A stretch of 64,000 bases of DNA from assembly GCF_014195685.1 (NCBI RefSeq), contig NZ_JACICF010000001.1, positions 1,311,317-1,375,316 on the forward strand. The letters are read 5' to 3'. Positions 17,795 to 30,140 of the stretch are shown piece after piece. The position numbers and the translations under genes were made by a program. Below the pieces are notes generated by a model. That model was given only the letters and a program-made list of their open reading frames with translations. It was not told where the DNA came from and searched no databases. This stretch comes from Sphingomicrobium lutaoense (GTDB taxonomy: Bacteria > Pseudomonadota > Alphaproteobacteria > Sphingomonadales > Sphingomonadaceae). The first letter of the stretch is position 1. Each line of letters opens with the position of its first letter.

Positions 17795-18107
17795 CGATCT
17801 TCTCCCCGGAACGCGCAGCGACGCGAACCTTCTTGCCGTCCTTGTCGGTGTCGAAACGGACACGGGTCGGCTTGCCATCCTTGGGGTCGGCAATCGCGAC
17901 CTTCGAGGCGTACAGCGGCGCCTCGCGCTTCTCGAGCCCGCCATTGGGATCGAGCTGCGTCGGCTTCTTGTGACGGGTGATGATGTTCACGCCGTCGACA
18001 ATCAGCTTGCCTTCCTTGGGCAGCACCCGGGTCACTTCGCCGGTCTTGCCCTTGTCCTTGCCGGACAGGACGACCACGGTATCACCCTTCTTGATCTTCC
18101 CAGCCAT
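17787..18107 (-). CDS. rplX: 50S ribosomal protein L24
   Basis: 106-aa L24 with the KOW motif [20 protein letters not shown] at the N-terminus and [13 protein letters not shown]. An assembly initiator of the 50S subunit. Overlaps rplN by one base and rplE by eight. Confidence 0.97.
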   Translation of the reverse strand: MAGKIKKGDTVVVLSGKDKGKTGEVTRVLPKEGKLIVDGVNIITRHKKPTQLDPNGGLEKREAPLYASKVAIADPKDGKPTRVRFDTDKDGKKVRVAARSGEKIDG

Positions 18108-18475
18108 TACAGCACCTCCGGAGCGAGGCTGATGATCTTCATGTGCTTCTTGGCACGAAGTTCACGCACGACCGGGCCGAAGATACGGGTGCCGATCGGT
18201 TCCTCATTCTTGTTCACCAGCACCGCGGCATTGCCGTCGAAGCGGATGACCGAGCCATCCTTCCGGCGGATATCCTTGGCGGTGCGCACGATGACGGCAC
18301 GATGCACGTCACCTTTTTTCACCTTGCCGCGCGGAGCGGCTTCCTTGACGGACACCACGATGATGTCGCCGACCGAGGCAGTCCGACGCTTCGAGCCACC
18401 CAGCACCTTGATGCACTGGACGCGCTTGGCGCCTGAATTGTCCGCCACGTCGAGGGTCGATTGCATCTGAATCAT
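18107..18475 (-). CDS. rplN: 50S ribosomal protein L14
   Basis: 122-aa L14: [19 protein letters not shown], the [18 protein letters not shown] loop and FGPVVRELR near the end. Full length and highly conserved. Confidence 0.98.
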   Translation of the reverse strand: MIQMQSTLDVADNSGAKRVQCIKVLGGSKRRTASVGDIIVVSVKEAAPRGKVKKGDVHRAVIVRTAKDIRRKDGSVIRFDGNAAVLVNKNEEPIGTRIFGPVVRELRAKKHMKIISLAPEVL

Positions 18476-18504
18476 GTCAGATCCTTCCTAACTAACGGGC
18501 AGCT

Positions 18505-18771
18505 CTAGGCCTCGGCACCAGCGCCGGCCGGAGCCGCGCTGACACGATCGAGAACCGTCCAGCTCTTGGACTTCGAAATCGGCTTGCACTCTTCGATGCG
18601 CACCGTCTCGCCCATCGAGAATTCATTCTTCTCGTCATGGGCGTGATACTTTTTCGACCGCTTGATGATCTTGCCGTAGAGCGGGTGCTTCACCCGGCGC
18701 TCGACAAGCACCGTGACGGTCTTGTCACCTTTGTCGGACACCACGGTCCCGGTGAGGATGCGTTTGGGCAT
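18505..18771 (-). CDS. rpsQ: 30S ribosomal protein S17
   Basis: 88-aa S17 with [20 protein letters not shown] and the [21 protein letters not shown]-like core; [16 protein letters not shown] follows. A short Ala/Gly-rich C-terminal tail is added. Confidence 0.97.
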   Translation of the reverse strand: MPKRILTGTVVSDKGDKTVTVLVERRVKHPLYGKIIKRSKKYHAHDEKNEFSMGETVRIEECKPISKSKSWTVLDRVSAAPAGAGAEA

Positions 18772-18782
18772 CTTGTCTTCTC

Positions 18783-18986
18783 CTACGCCTTGGCCGCGGC
18801 GCGTGCGCGCTCGCCCTGCAGCGTCTTGATCTGCGCGATGGTGCGACGCACTTCGCGAACACGGGCAGGCTTTTCCAGCTGGTTGGTCGCGGCCTGGAAG
18901 CGCAGGTTGAACTGCTCCTTCTTCAGCTGCGTCAGCTCTTCGGCCAGCTGGTCGTCGGTCTTTGCCTTGAGATCGTCGATCTTCAT
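18783..18986 (-). CDS. rpmC: 50S ribosomal protein L29
   Basis: 67-aa L29. I chose ATG 18986 ([14 protein letters not shown]), two bases after the rplP stop; a TTG six bases upstream, overlapping that stop, is an alternative that would add two residues. [20 protein letters not shown] and the helical C-terminus [13 protein letters not shown] are typical. Confidence 0.95.
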   Translation of the reverse strand: MKIDDLKAKTDDQLAEELTQLKKEQFNLRFQAATNQLEKPARVREVRRTIAQIKTLQGERARAAAKA

Positions 18987-18988
18987 GC

Positions 18989-19420
18989 TCAATTCCCTTC
19001 GATCAGGCTTTCGCCAAGGCGGGCAACCACCTTGGTCTTGATCGGCAGCTTCTCGGCGGCGCGCTCGAAAGCGGCTTTCGCCAGCGGGCCGGAAACACCG
19101 TCCAGTTCAAACAGGATCCGGCCGGGCTTGACGCGGGCGACCCAGAATTCGGGGCTGCCCTTGCCCTTACCCATGCGGACTTCGGCCGGCTTCTTCGAAA
19201 CCGGAACATCCGGGAAAATGCGGATCCACAGACGGCCCTGGCGGCGCATGTGGCGCGTGATCGCGCGGCGAGCCGCCTCGATCTGGCGAGCGGTGATTCG
19301 CTCCGGTTCCATGGCCTTGAGGCCGTAGGCGCCGAAGTTCAGCTCGGTGCCACCCTTGGCATTGCCATGGATGCGGCCCTTGAAAGCCTTGCGGAATTTG
19401 GTGCGCTTCGGTTGCAGCAT
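18989..19420 (-). CDS. rplP: 50S ribosomal protein L16
   Basis: 143-aa L16: [19 protein letters not shown], then [20 protein letters not shown] and the conserved [12 protein letters not shown]. Lies at the A-site region of the peptidyl transferase centre. Confidence 0.98.
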   Translation of the reverse strand: MLQPKRTKFRKAFKGRIHGNAKGGTELNFGAYGLKAMEPERITARQIEAARRAITRHMRRQGRLWIRIFPDVPVSKKPAEVRMGKGKGSPEFWVARVKPGRILFELDGVSGPLAKAAFERAAEKLPIKTKVVARLGESLIEGN

Positions 19421-19432
19421 CTCATTCGTTCC

Positions 19433-20137
19433 TTAGCGGCGGTCGCGCGCCGGGCGGACACCCGAAGTCTGCGCTTCCATCATGAGGCGGTCCTGCGCCA
19501 GCGGGTCGTGGCCGAGGATCTCACCCTTGAAGACCCAGCACTTGATCCCGCAGACGCCGTAAGCGGTGTGCGCTTCGGCCTCGGCATAATCGACATTACC
19601 GCGCAGCGTGTGCAGCGGCACACGACCTTCGCGATACCATTCGGTCCGCGCGATTTCGGCACCGCCGAGACGACCCGAGCAGGTGATCCGGATGCCTTCG
19701 GCGCCAAGACGCAGAGCCGACTGGACGGCACGCTTCATGGCCCGGCGGAACGCCACGCGGCGCTCGAGCTGGTCGGCAACACCCTGGGCAACCAGGCGGG
19801 CATCGATTTCCGGCTTGCGGATCTCGACGATGTTGAGGCTGATTTCCGAATCCGTCATCTTCGACAGAGTCTTCTTCAGCTTCTCGATGTCGGCGCCCTT
19901 CTTGCCGATGATGACACCGGGACGCGCGGCATAGATCGAAATGCGGCACATCTTGGCCGGGCGTTCGATCACGACCTTCGAAATCGCCGCCTGGGGCAGC
20001 GTCTTCATGATGAACCGGCGGATCTTCAGATCTTCAAGCAGCTGCTTGCCATAATCCTGACCCTCGGCGAACCAGCGCGAGTCCCAGGTGCGGTTGATCT
20101 GCAGACGCAGGCCGACGGGGGAGCTTTTCTGACCCAT
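19433..20137 (-). CDS. rpsC: 30S ribosomal protein S3
   Basis: 234-aa S3 with the N-terminal [20 protein letters not shown], a KH domain ([17 protein letters not shown]) and the C-terminal [17 protein letters not shown]. Overlaps rplV by one base. Confidence 0.98.
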   Translation of the reverse strand: MGQKSSPVGLRLQINRTWDSRWFAEGQDYGKQLLEDLKIRRFIMKTLPQAAISKVVIERPAKMCRISIYAARPGVIIGKKGADIEKLKKTLSKMTDSEISLNIVEIRKPEIDARLVAQGVADQLERRVAFRRAMKRAVQSALRLGAEGIRITCSGRLGGAEIARTEWYREGRVPLHTLRGNVDYAEAEAHTAYGVCGIKCWVFKGEILGHDPLAQDRLMMEAQTSGVRPARDRR

Positions 20138-20514
20138 TAGGCTTCTTCCTGCTCACGAACGACGACACGCAGGCGGCTGAACGGCTTGGTGATCCGGGTG
20201 GACCGGCCGCGCGCCCGGGTCGCGAAACGCTTCATGGTGATCGACTTGCCCACGCTGGCTTCCGCCACGACGAGCGCGTCGACGTCCAGATTGTGGTTGT
20301 TTTCGGCATTGGCCACCGCCGAGGCGAGCACCTTGTAGACATCCTCGCTCATTCCCTTGGTGGAGAATTTGAGGATGTTCAGCGCGTCCTCGACCTTGCG
20401 GCCGCGGATGAGGCCGGCAACGAGGTTGAGCTTCTGCGCCGACCCACGGATCATGGTGCCGACGGCGAGAGCTTCCTTCTCACCAACCTTGCGAGGCGAT
20501 TTGGGCTTCGACAT
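20137..20514 (-). CDS. rplV: 50S ribosomal protein L22
   Basis: 125-aa L22 lining the exit tunnel. [30 protein letters not shown] and the beta-hairpin tip [19 protein letters not shown] are visible. Coupled to rpsS and rpsC by one-base overlaps. Confidence 0.97.
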   Translation of the reverse strand: MSKPKSPRKVGEKEALAVGTMIRGSAQKLNLVAGLIRGRKVEDALNILKFSTKGMSEDVYKVLASAVANAENNHNLDVDALVVAEASVGKSITMKRFATRARGRSTRITKPFSRLRVVVREQEEA

Positions 20515-20789
20515 TAGCGCTTACCCTTCTTGTCGGCGGCGTGGCCCGGGAAAAAGCGCGTCGGCGCGAATTCACCAAGCTTCATGCCCACCATCTCTTC
20601 CGAGACGGAGACCGGCACGAATTTCTTGCCGTTGTAGACGTTGAACGTCAGCCCCACGAACTGGGGCAAGATGGTCGAACGACGCGACCAGGTCTTGATC
20701 GGCTTGCGCCCGCCATCTTCCTGAGCGGCTTCCGCCTTCTTCAGGAGCGACAGTTCGACGAAAGGACCTTTCCAAACGGAACGAGCCAT
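20514..20789 (-). CDS. rpsS: 30S ribosomal protein S19
   Basis: 91-aa S19: [39 protein letters not shown] and [14 protein letters not shown] are conserved. Six bases after rplB. Confidence 0.98.
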   Translation of the reverse strand: MARSVWKGPFVELSLLKKAEAAQEDGGRKPIKTWSRRSTILPQFVGLTFNVYNGKKFVPVSVSEEMVGMKLGEFAPTRFFPGHAADKKGKR

Positions 20790-20795
20790 GGTCGC

Positions 20796-21632
20796 TTACC
20801 TCTTCTTCTTCGCGTGGCGCGAACGGATGATGAACTTGTCCGTCGCTTTGTTCTTGCGGGTCCGGGCGCCCTTGGTGGGCTTGCCCCACGGGGTGACCGG
20901 ATGACGACCGCCCGACGTGCGGCCTTCACCACCACCGTGCGGGTGATCGACCGGGTTCTTGGCGACGCCGCGGGTCAGCGGACGCTTGCCGCGCCACCGG
21001 TTGCGGCCAGCCTTGGCCAGGGTCGTGTTCGAATTGTCCGGGTTCGACACCGCACCGACCGTCGCCATGCAATCCGAGCGGATGTAGCGCTGCTCGCCCG
21101 AGTTCATGCGAACGATCACCATGCCCTTGTCGCGGCCCACCACCTGGCAATAGGTGCCGGCGGCGCGAGCGATCTGGGCGCCCTTGCCGGGCTTCAGCTC
21201 GATGTTGTGGACGATCGTGCCGATCGGCATCTGGCCGATAAGCATCGCATTGCCCGGCTTCACGTCGACCTTCTCGCCGGCGACGATCTTGTCGCCCGGA
21301 GCAACGCGCTGCGGCGCGATGATGTAGGCCTGCTCGCCGTCCGGGTAGGAAATGAGCGCGATGTAGGCCGAACGGTTGGGATCATATTCGATCCGTTCGA
21401 TCGTGCCTTCGACGTCCCATTTGCGACGCTTGAAGTCCACCAGGCGGTACTTCTGCTTGTGACCGCCGCCGATGCCACGCGAAGTGACATGGCCCTTGTT
21501 GTTGCGGCCACCGGTCTTGGTCTTGCCCTTGGTGAGCGACTTGACCGGCTTGCCCTTGTAGAGCTGCGAACGGTCGACGAGGATCAGGCCACGGCGGGCC
21601 GGGCTCGTCGGCTTATATGCTTTGAGTGCCAT
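20796..21632 (-). CDS. rplB: 50S ribosomal protein L2
   Basis: 278-aa L2, essential for peptidyl transferase centre assembly. [15 protein letters not shown], and the C-terminal [19 protein letters not shown] with the universally conserved His, are present. Confidence 0.98.
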   Translation of the reverse strand: MALKAYKPTSPARRGLILVDRSQLYKGKPVKSLTKGKTKTGGRNNKGHVTSRGIGGGHKQKYRLVDFKRRKWDVEGTIERIEYDPNRSAYIALISYPDGEQAYIIAPQRVAPGDKIVAGEKVDVKPGNAMLIGQMPIGTIVHNIELKPGKGAQIARAAGTYCQVVGRDKGMVIVRMNSGEQRYIRSDCMATVGAVSNPDNSNTTLAKAGRNRWRGKRPLTRGVAKNPVDHPHGGGEGRTSGGRHPVTPWGKPTKGARTRKNKATDKFIIRSRHAKKKR

Positions 21633-21635
21633 CGG

Positions 21636-21950
21636 TTAGACCCCGCTCGTGATATCGATCATCTGGCCTTCGGCCAGCGTCACGATCGCTTTCTTCTCGT
21701 CCGAGCGCTTGTAGGGGCGACCCCGCCAGCGCTTCGACTTGCCCTTGGTCACGATCGTGTTCACCTTGGTGACGGTCACGTCATACAAGGCTTCGACCGC
21801 TTCCTTGATCTGCGGCTTGGTCGCGTCGTTGGCGACCTTGAACACCACGGCACCATGCTCGGAAGCCATGGTTGCCTTCTCGGTGATGTGCGGTGCCAGG
21901 ACGATGTCGTAATGACGGTCCTGGACGGCTTTCTTCTGCTGCTTAGCCAT
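21636..21950 (-). CDS. rplW: 50S ribosomal protein L23
   Basis: 104-aa L23 at the tunnel exit, docking site for trigger factor and SRP. It has [35 protein letters not shown] and [18 protein letters not shown]. Overlaps rplD by 8 bases. Confidence 0.97.
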   Translation of the reverse strand: MAKQQKKAVQDRHYDIVLAPHITEKATMASEHGAVVFKVANDATKPQIKEAVEALYDVTVTKVNTIVTKGKSKRWRGRPYKRSDEKKAIVTLAEGQMIDITSGV

Positions 21951-22572
21951 TGAAACGGGCCTCCAGCTTTTCCAGCCCGGCGCGGGTCAGGACCAGCGTC
22001 TCGTGGCGGAGAATGTCGTACACGTTGGCGCCCATCGCCGGCATCAGGTTGATGCCTTCGAGGTTGGCCGAAGCGCGAGCGAAGCCGACGTTGACTGCTT
22101 CGCCATCGACCACCAGCGCGGTCTTGCCGAAGCCGAGCTTGCCGAGCTTCGCCTGCAGCGCCTTGGTCTTGGCTTCGCCGTCCATGTCGAGATTGTCGAG
22201 CACGATCAGCTTGCCATCCTTGGCCTTCGACGACAGCGCCATCTTCAGGCCGAGCGCACGAACCTTCTTGTTGAGGCTCGAGGTGAAGACGCGGGCGCGA
22301 GCGCCGTGAGCCTTACCACCGCCGATGAAGATCGGGGCGCGGCGATCGCCGTGGCGAGCCGTACCGCCGCCCTTCTGGCGACCATATTTCTTGCCCGTGC
22401 GGGCGACATCGCTGCGCTCACGCGTCGCGCGGGCGGGTGCCCGGCGGTTGGTGAGCTGCCAGGTGACCACGCGGTGGAGGATGTCTTCACGCGGCTCGAC
22501 ACCGAAAATTTCCTTGTCGAGCTGGATGTCGCCACCCGCCTTCGCGTCGAGGGTCTGAACCTTGACCTTCAT
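21943..22572 (-). CDS. rplD: 50S ribosomal protein L4
   Basis: 209-aa L4: the arginine-rich loop [20 protein letters not shown] and the [17 protein letters not shown] core. In gammaproteobacteria L4 represses its own operon through a leader upstream of rpsJ; in this genome the most structured untranslated stretch is between rpsJ and rplC. Confidence 0.97.
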   Translation of the reverse strand: MKVKVQTLDAKAGGDIQLDKEIFGVEPREDILHRVVTWQLTNRRAPARATRERSDVARTGKKYGRQKGGGTARHGDRRAPIFIGGGKAHGARARVFTSSLNKKVRALGLKMALSSKAKDGKLIVLDNLDMDGEAKTKALQAKLGKLGFGKTALVVDGEAVNVGFARASANLEGINLMPAMGANVYDILRHETLVLTRAGLEKLEARFNG

Positions 22573-22575
22573 CGC

Positions 22576-23331
22576 TTAGCCTTCCTTGCTTTCGTCGGCC
22601 GCCGGCGCGTTATCGGCCGGAGCCTCGGCAGCTTCGTTCTTGGTTTCCGCCTTGGCAGCCTGCTTGATGCCGGCCGGGTAAGGCGCATTCTCGTTCCGCG
22701 GCAGCTTCACTGCGTCGGTGACCATCAGCCAGCCACCCTTCGAGCCGGGCACCGAGCCCTTGACGAAAAGCAGGCCGCGCTCGGCATCGGTGCGGACGAT
22801 TTCGAGATTCTGCTGGGTGCGATTGCGCGCGCCCATGTGGCCGGCCATCTTCTTGCCTTTGAAGACGCGGCCCGGATCCTGGCGGTTACCCGTCGAACCG
22901 TGCGAACGGTGCGAGATCGACACGCCGTGGGTGGCGCGAAGACCACCGAAGCCCCAGCGCTTCATCGCGCCGGCAAAGCCCTTACCCTGGGTCACGCCCT
23001 GGATATCGACCTTCTGGCCCGGTGCGAAATGATCAGCGGTGATTTCCGTGCCGACGTCGAGGAGAGCATCCTCGGCGACGCGGAACTCCACGACCTTCTG
23101 CTTGGGTTCGACTTCGGCCTTGCCGAATGCAGCACGCTGCGGCTTGGCGACATTCTTCGCCTTCGCCTTGCCCGCGCCGAGCGCGACAGCGGTGTAACCA
23201 TCTTTATCTTGTTCGCGACGACCGACGACCTGAAGCTCGTCCAGCTGGAGAACGGTGACCGGCACATGCCGACCGTCTTCCTGGAACAGCCTCGTCATCC
23301 CCATCTTTTTCGCGATCACGCCAGTGCGCAT
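22576..23331 (-). CDS. rplC: 50S ribosomal protein L3
   Basis: 251-aa L3 starting at ATG 23331 ([16 protein letters not shown]) behind GAAGGAGTG. Upstream in-frame codons belong to the leader. [14 protein letters not shown] and [23 protein letters not shown] are diagnostic. It has an acidic/Ala-rich C-terminal tail of about 30 residues (ending [11 protein letters not shown]) absent from E. coli L3. Confidence 0.97.
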   Translation of the reverse strand: MRTGVIAKKMGMTRLFQEDGRHVPVTVLQLDELQVVGRREQDKDGYTAVALGAGKAKAKNVAKPQRAAFGKAEVEPKQKVVEFRVAEDALLDVGTEITADHFAPGQKVDIQGVTQGKGFAGAMKRWGFGGLRATHGVSISHRSHGSTGNRQDPGRVFKGKKMAGHMGARNRTQQNLEIVRTDAERGLLFVKGSVPGSKGGWLMVTDAVKLPRNENAPYPAGIKQAAKAETKNEAAEAPADNAPAADESKEG

Positions 23332-23578
23332 GATCCACACTCCTTCACAGAGGCCCCTCTCCCACCATTGGGATGGGGGCATGCCGACCCGTGAAACAAT
23401 GCGTGCCCCGCTTGGGCCATTCCTGCATGGAGTGCAGGATGCGGGGGACGCAGACCGCAGCGCATTTCCGTTGGAAAGTTGCTGCCCGGTATCCCTTTGA
23501 TCCGTTGCCGGATTTTGCTCCGGCGTCGGTCCTTACGATCAGGACCGTGCGAGCGAATCTGCTCGCGGTGCCAGCCCT
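23332..23578 (-). promoter_or_regulatory. structured rpsJ-rplC intercistronic leader
   Basis: 247 untranslated bases between rpsJ and rplC carry five hairpins. In transcript order: 23549-23566 (6-bp stem GCGAGC/GCTCGC), 23527-23547 (7-bp stem), 23507-23524 (GCCGGA/TCCGGC, 6 bp), 23421-23439 (7-bp stem TCCTGCA/TGCAGGA, 5-base loop), and 23354-23378 (TCCCA/TGGGA extended by CCCC/GGGG), the last just ahead of the rplC ribosome site. None is followed by a U-tract, so they are not intrinsic terminators. A role in autogenous control or RNA processing is inferred. Confidence 0.6.
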
Positions 23579-23890
23579 TTAGGCCAGCTTGATCTCCACG
23601 TCTACACCCGCGGCGAGATCGAGCTTCATCAGAGCGTCGACCGTCTGCGGCGTCGGCTGGACGATGTCGAGCAGACGCTTGTAGGTGCGGACCTCGAACT
23701 GCTCGCGCGACTTCTTGTCGATATGCGGCGAGCGGTTCACGGTGAACTTCTCGATGCGCGTCGGCAGCGGAATGGGCCCGCGGATCAGAGCGCCCGTACG
23801 ACGGGCCGTGTCTGCAATGTCCCCAGTAGCCTGATCGAGCACACGATGATCAAAAGCCTTGAGACGAATCCGGATATTCTGCGTTTCCAT
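23579..23890 (-). CDS. rpsJ: 30S ribosomal protein S10 (NusE)
   Basis: 103-aa S10; start at ATG 23890 ([15 protein letters not shown]), the usual family length. [19 protein letters not shown] is the conserved loop. It also works as NusE in antitermination. It follows tuf after 187 bases in which no clear terminator or promoter was seen. Confidence 0.97.
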   Translation of the reverse strand: METQNIRIRLKAFDHRVLDQATGDIADTARRTGALIRGPIPLPTRIEKFTVNRSPHIDKKSREQFEVRTYKRLLDIVQPTPQTVDALMKLDLAAGVDVEIKLA

Positions 23891-24077
23891 GTCCACTTAC
23901 CGATGCGAAAGAGCCAAGCCCCGTCCGAAAGACGTCGGAGGCCAACCAAATTAAACTCAAAAAGGAAGGCCGCGTTCTTAACCGTGGAGGCCTGAACGCA
24001 GCCTTACTTTAAACCTGTAAAGGCCGGGCCGCGAAGGTGCTGACGAATCAGCGGCCCCCGCGGCCACGCGCCCTATA

Positions 24078-25268
24078 TTACTTCGTGATCTTGCCGACAA
24101 CCCCCGCGCCGACGGTACGACCGCCTTCACGGATGGCGAAGCGAAGACCCTGGTCCATAGCGATCGGAGCGATCAGCTTGACACCCAGCGAGACATTGTC
24201 GCCCGGCATGACCATTTCCGTACCTTCCGGCAGGACCACTTCGCCCGTCACGTCGGTCGTGCGGAAGTAGAACTGCGGACGGTAGTTGGCGAAGAACGGC
24301 GTGTGACGGCCGCCTTCGTCCTTCGACAGGACATAGACTTCGGCTTCGAAGTCGGTGTGCGGGGTGATCGAACCCGGCTTGGCCAGAACCTGGCCGCGCT
24401 CGACTTCGTCACGACCGACGCCGCGGATCAGCGCACCGATGTTGTCGCCAGCCTGGCCCTGGTCGAGCAGCTTGCGGAACATTTCGACGCCGGTGACGGT
24501 CGTCTTGGTGGTGTCCTTGATGCCGACGATTTCGACTTCGTCGCCAACGTTGACGATGCCGGTTTCGACACGGCCGGTGACCACCGTACCGCGACCCGAG
24601 ATCGAGAACACGTCTTCGATCGGCATCAGGAAGTCCTTGTCGAGCGGACGATCCGGCTCGGGGATCCACTCGTCGACGGCGTCCATGAGCTTCAGGATCG
24701 CGTCCTGGCCGATTTCACGGTTGCTGTCTTCGAGGGCAGCAAGGGCCGAACCCGCGATGATCGGAATGTTGTCGCCGTCGAAGTCGCGCTTCGAAAGTTC
24801 TTCGCGGATTTCGAGTTCGACGAGCTCGAGCAGTTCGGGATCGTCGACCTGGTCGACCTTGTTGAGCCACACGACCATGGTCGGAACGCCGACCTGCTTG
24901 GCGAGCAGGATGTGCTCCTTGGTCTGCGGCATGGGGCCGTCAGCGGCCGAAACCACGAGGATCGCGCCGTCCATCTGGGCAGCACCGGTGATCATGTTCT
25001 TCACATAGTCGGCGTGGCCCGGGCAGTCGACGTGCGCATAGTGACGCTTGTCGGTTTCATATTCGACGTGCGCCGTCGAGATGGTGATGCCGCGCTCGCG
25101 CTCTTCCGGAGCCTTGTCGATGTTCGCGAAATCGACCGCTTCCGACTTGCCGGCTTCCGCCAGCGTCTTGGTGATCGCCGCGGTGAGCGACGTCTTGCCA
25201 TGGTCGACGTGACCGATGGTGCCGATGTTGACGTGCGGTTTGTTCCGCTCAAATTTTGCCTTCGCCAT
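24078..25268 (-). CDS. tuf: elongation factor Tu
   Basis: 396-aa EF-Tu GTPase. G1 GHVDHGKTS (residues 19-27), the G2 region with RGITI, G3 DCPGHADY, G4 NKVD and G5 SALAAL are intact. It delivers aminoacyl-tRNA to the ribosome. Only one tuf copy lies in the window; a second elsewhere is common in proteobacteria. Confidence 0.98.
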   Translation of the reverse strand: MAKAKFERNKPHVNIGTIGHVDHGKTSLTAAITKTLAEAGKSEAVDFANIDKAPEERERGITISTAHVEYETDKRHYAHVDCPGHADYVKNMITGAAQMDGAILVVSAADGPMPQTKEHILLAKQVGVPTMVVWLNKVDQVDDPELLELVELEIREELSKRDFDGDNIPIIAGSALAALEDSNREIGQDAILKLMDAVDEWIPEPDRPLDKDFLMPIEDVFSISGRGTVVTGRVETGIVNVGDEVEIVGIKDTTKTTVTGVEMFRKLLDQGQAGDNIGALIRGVGRDEVERGQVLAKPGSITPHTDFEAEVYVLSKDEGGRHTPFFANYRPQFYFRTTDVTGEVVLPEGTEMVMPGDNVSLGVKLIAPIAMDQGLRFAIREGGRTVGAGVVGKITK

Positions 25269-25341
25269 TATACGCCTCTTCTTGTCTTAATGGTGACGGA
25301 CGACGCCCGTTGCGAGCGCGCCCATAACGCCTAATTTCCCG

Positions 25342-27444
<2,103 letters not shown>

Positions 27445-27507
27445 GATAAATTCCTTCTGGGGGTTATGACCGCCCGCCCGGCGGGCAGGCGGCCATGACA
27501 GTCTGTT

Positions 27508-27978
27508 TTACCAACGGTAGTGGCTGAAGGCGCGGTTCGCTTCGGCCATGCGGTGCGTGTCTTCGCGCTTCTTCACCGCATTTCCGCGGTTCTGCGAAGC
27601 GTCCATCAGCTCGCCCGACAGGCGTGCGGCCATGGTCTTCTCGGCGCGGTTGCGCGCGGCCGAGATGAGCCAGCGGATCGCGAGGGCCTGGGCGCGCTCG
27701 GGGCGCACTTCGACGGGGACCTGGTAGGTCGCGCCGCCGACACGGCGCGAACGCACTTCGACCTGCGGCTTGATGTTGTTGAGCGCCTCGTGGAACACGT
27801 TCAGCGGCTCGGCCTTCATCCGCGCTTCGACATTGTCGAGCGCGCCATAGACGATGCGCTCGGCAACCGACTTCTTACCGTCGAGCATGATGTTGTTCAT
27901 GAACTTCGACAGGACGAGATCACCGAACTTGGGATCGGGAAGAATGACGCGCTTCTCTGGGCGACGACGACGGGACAT
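27508..27978 (-). CDS. rpsG: 30S ribosomal protein S7
   Basis: 156-aa S7 that nucleates the 30S head: [41 protein letters not shown]-like core, and [13 protein letters not shown] at the end. Normal length; 60 bases after rpsL. Confidence 0.98.
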   Translation of the reverse strand: MSRRRRPEKRVILPDPKFGDLVLSKFMNNIMLDGKKSVAERIVYGALDNVEARMKAEPLNVFHEALNNIKPQVEVRSRRVGGATYQVPVEVRPERAQALAIRWLISAARNRAEKTMAARLSGELMDASQNRGNAVKKREDTHRMAEANRAFSHYRW

Positions 27979-28038
27979 ATTGAATTCCTTTTGCGAGCGG
28001 CGCGCCAGCCATCGGGCGGCGCGTCCGACGAAACCAGC

Positions 28039-28410
28039 TTACTTGGGGCGCTTGGCACCATATTTCGAACGGGACTGACGACGGTCCTTCACACCCTGGG
28101 TGTCGAGGACGCCGCGCAGAACGTGGTAACGCACACCCGGAAGGTCGCGCACACGGCCGCCGCGGATCAGCACCACGCTATGCTCCTGGAGGTTGTGGCC
28201 CTCGCCCGGAATATAGCTGATGACTTCGCGCTGGTTGGTCAGGCGCACCTTGGCCACCTTGCGAAGCGCCGAGTTCGGCTTTTTCGGGGTCGTCGTGTAG
28301 ACGCGGGTGCAGACGCCGCGCTTCTGCGGGTTCTGCTCCATCGCAGGGACCTTGGACTTGGTCTTCTGCTGGGTGCGGCCCTTGCGGACCAGCTGGTTAA
28401 TCGTCGGCAT
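28039..28410 (-). CDS. rpsL: 30S ribosomal protein S12 with Arg88
   Basis: 123-aa S12 of the decoding centre. [11 protein letters not shown] at the start and [17 protein letters not shown] carry Lys43. In [11 protein letters not shown] residue 88 is Arg (codon at 28147-28149) instead of the Lys usual in E. coli. Lys88-to-Arg is a well-known streptomycin-resistance change, so this strain is expected to be resistant through its native ribosome. First gene of the str-S10-spc cluster. Confidence 0.98.
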   Translation of the reverse strand: MPTINQLVRKGRTQQKTKSKVPAMEQNPQKRGVCTRVYTTTPKKPNSALRKVAKVRLTNQREVISYIPGEGHNLQEHSVVLIRGGRVRDLPGVRYHVLRGVLDTQGVKDRRQSRSKYGAKRPK

Positions 28411-28594
28411 GAAGCCTTCACCTTTCTGTTGCCGGGCATCTCCCGGCGGTTACTTTGTTTCCGATAGGCCAAATGAAGGACGTGGCCCTCCCGGTTTCCC
28501 GGGCGGCTGCCCTTCAGTTCGTCCTGGCGGAACAATGTTCAGCTCAAATGTTCCAGCGCACGACGGAATCACACCACCGGCGCGGACGAGCGGC
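28411..28594 (-). promoter_or_regulatory. rpsL 5' leader with two hairpins
   Basis: About 180 untranslated bases precede rpsL. Transcript elements: CCCGG-GAAA-CCGGG, a stem capped by a GNRA tetraloop, and GCCGGG-AGATG-CCCGGC just before the AAAGGTGAAG ribosome site. The second could occlude or expose the site. Regulation by S7 or S12 is possible but not shown. Confidence 0.45.
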
Positions 28595-28623
28595 CCATTA
28601 AGAGATATGCTGCATCGCGTCAA
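28595..28623 (-). promoter_or_regulatory. housekeeping promoter of the str-S10-spc cluster
   Basis: On the minus strand TTGACG (28618-28623), a 17-base spacer, and TAATGG (28595-28600), a near-consensus sigma-70 promoter. It is placed about 185 bases ahead of rpsL, the first gene of the ribosomal supercluster. Confidence 0.75.
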
Positions 28624-28683
28624 CAGCAGGCGCGGCGGAAAGTGAGCGCAATCCGGCCACTTAGGGCCGGCAGGGCGCCTCGG

Positions 28684-29985
28684 TCATTCGACCACCACGC
28701 CCCGCGCCATCACGAAGGGCACCGACCGGAACGCCGCCGGGTCGACGAGCGGGTCGCCGCTCACCGCGATGATGTCGGCGCTCTTGCCTGCCTCGATCGT
28801 CCCGATTTCGTCCGAAAGACCCAAGAGGTCGGCGGCATTGACCGTCGCCGCGACGAGCGCGCCTTCCATCGTCATCCCGTTGGCGACCATCAGTTCGAAT
28901 TCATCGGCGTTGCGGCCATGCTTGGACACGCCCGCATCGGTGCCGAAGGCGATCTTCACGCCGCGCGGCACCAGCTGCTGCAATGATTTTCCGGTGATGT
29001 CGATGCGCCAGCGGATCTTGGCGAGCACGTCGGGCGAATAGGCGCCCGCATTGGCGGCCAGCCGCTCCTTGTAGCCGTTCACGGTCGAAAGCGTGGGAAC
29101 ATAATAGGTGTCCGACCGCGCCCAGGCGTCGATCACTTCCTCGGTAAGGATCGTGCCATGCTCGATGCTGTCCACCCCGAGCTTGAGCGCAAGGAGAATG
29201 CCGTCCGCGCCATGGGCATGGACCGCCACTTCCTTGTCATAGAGGCGCGCAGTCTCGACGATCGCGCGGGCCTCGTCCTCGAACATCTGGGCGCCCAGCC
29301 CCGCGCCGATCCGGCTGTTGACCCCGCCGGTCGACGCAAACTTGATGACGTCGGCCCCGCGTGCGACCTGCAATCGCACCGCACGGCGGCATTGCGCCGG
29401 ACCGTCGCAGGTATTGCCCTTCTCCTCGAACAGGGGGCGGAATTCGTCGCGCCAGCCGAGCGCGCCGTCCATATGACCGGTGGTCGCCGAAAGGCTGACG
29501 CCCGCATCGACGATGCGCGGTCCCTGCACCATCCCGTCCTCGACCGCCTTCGCCAGCGCGAGCGTCGCGCCCGTGCCATCGCCAAGGTTACGCACCGTGG
29601 TGAAACCGGCGCGCAGCGTCTTCATGCCATTGGCATAGGCATTGAGCGCGAACCAACCGTCCGAGCGCTCCATCGACTGCATCGCGCGCGCCACCCCGCC
29701 CTCGTCGCTTGAGAGGTGGACATGGCTGTCGATGAGGCCCGGCAGCACGGTCTTGTCGCCGAGGTCGATCAGCCGTGCCCCCTCGGGCGCGGGCTGATGC
29801 CCCGCGCTCACCGAGCGGATGCGCCCGTCCTCGACGATGATGGTCGAAGGGCCTTGGACGCCCTCACCCGGCACGGCGATCAGCCGTCCGGCATGGATGA
29901 CGATCGGCTCGGCCATCGCCGCGCTGCCCATCGCGAGGGCAAGCCCCGCGGCAAAAATCCGGTTTACTGATGCTGCAAGGCCCAA
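28684..29985 (-). CDS. exported metal-dependent amidohydrolase (copy B)
   Basis: 433-aa member of the imidazolonepropionase/prolidase-like amidohydrolases. Signal peptide to about residue 25 (cleavage after MGSAAMA); metal ligands in DSHVHLSSD, a Lys in IKFASTGG, HAHGADG, IEHGTI and the Asp in FGTDAGV. The start is TTG 29985, with GGAGGAG eight bases before it, lying inside the remnant of another amidohydrolase gene; an internal ATG at 29931 would cut the signal peptide. It probably hydrolyses a cyclic amide or a dipeptide in the periplasm; the substrate is unknown. Confidence 0.85.
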   Translation of the reverse strand: MGLAASVNRIFAAGLALAMGSAAMAEPIVIHAGRLIAVPGEGVQGPSTIIVEDGRIRSVSAGHQPAPEGARLIDLGDKTVLPGLIDSHVHLSSDEGGVARAMQSMERSDGWFALNAYANGMKTLRAGFTTVRNLGDGTGATLALAKAVEDGMVQGPRIVDAGVSLSATTGHMDGALGWRDEFRPLFEEKGNTCDGPAQCRRAVRLQVARGADVIKFASTGGVNSRIGAGLGAQMFEDEARAIVETARLYDKEVAVHAHGADGILLALKLGVDSIEHGTILTEEVIDAWARSDTYYVPTLSTVNGYKERLAANAGAYSPDVLAKIRWRIDITGKSLQQLVPRGVKIAFGTDAGVSKHGRNADEFELMVANGMTMEGALVAATVNAADLLGLSDEIGTIEAGKSADIIAVSGDPLVDPAAFRSVPFVMARGVVVE

Positions 29986-30140
29986 GGGACCATCTCCTCC
30001 ACGGGCGTTCCGCCCTAGATTACCGCCTCGATATGCTCGACTGCCGTGATGTCGCGCAAGGGATCGCCCGCGACGACCACCATGTCGGCATAGCGGCCGA
30101 CCTCGATCGCGGGGACATGACCGCTGCGCCCCAGCGCCTC
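29934..30140. repeat. 207-bp direct repeat, left copy
   Basis: This stretch matches 30548-30754 with no indels and about 21 mismatches (about 90% identity), at an offset of 614 bases. On the minus strand it holds a broken amidohydrolase C-terminus followed by the ribosome site and signal-peptide coding part of amidohydrolase B. It borders the low-GC insert with the 126-aa membrane protein gene. Confidence 0.9.

Noticed and set aside
24000-24077. Terminator after tuf
   Set aside because: Complementary GGGCCGC/GCGGCCC bases exist, but with an 18-base loop and no U-tract. Read-through into rpsJ is equally likely.
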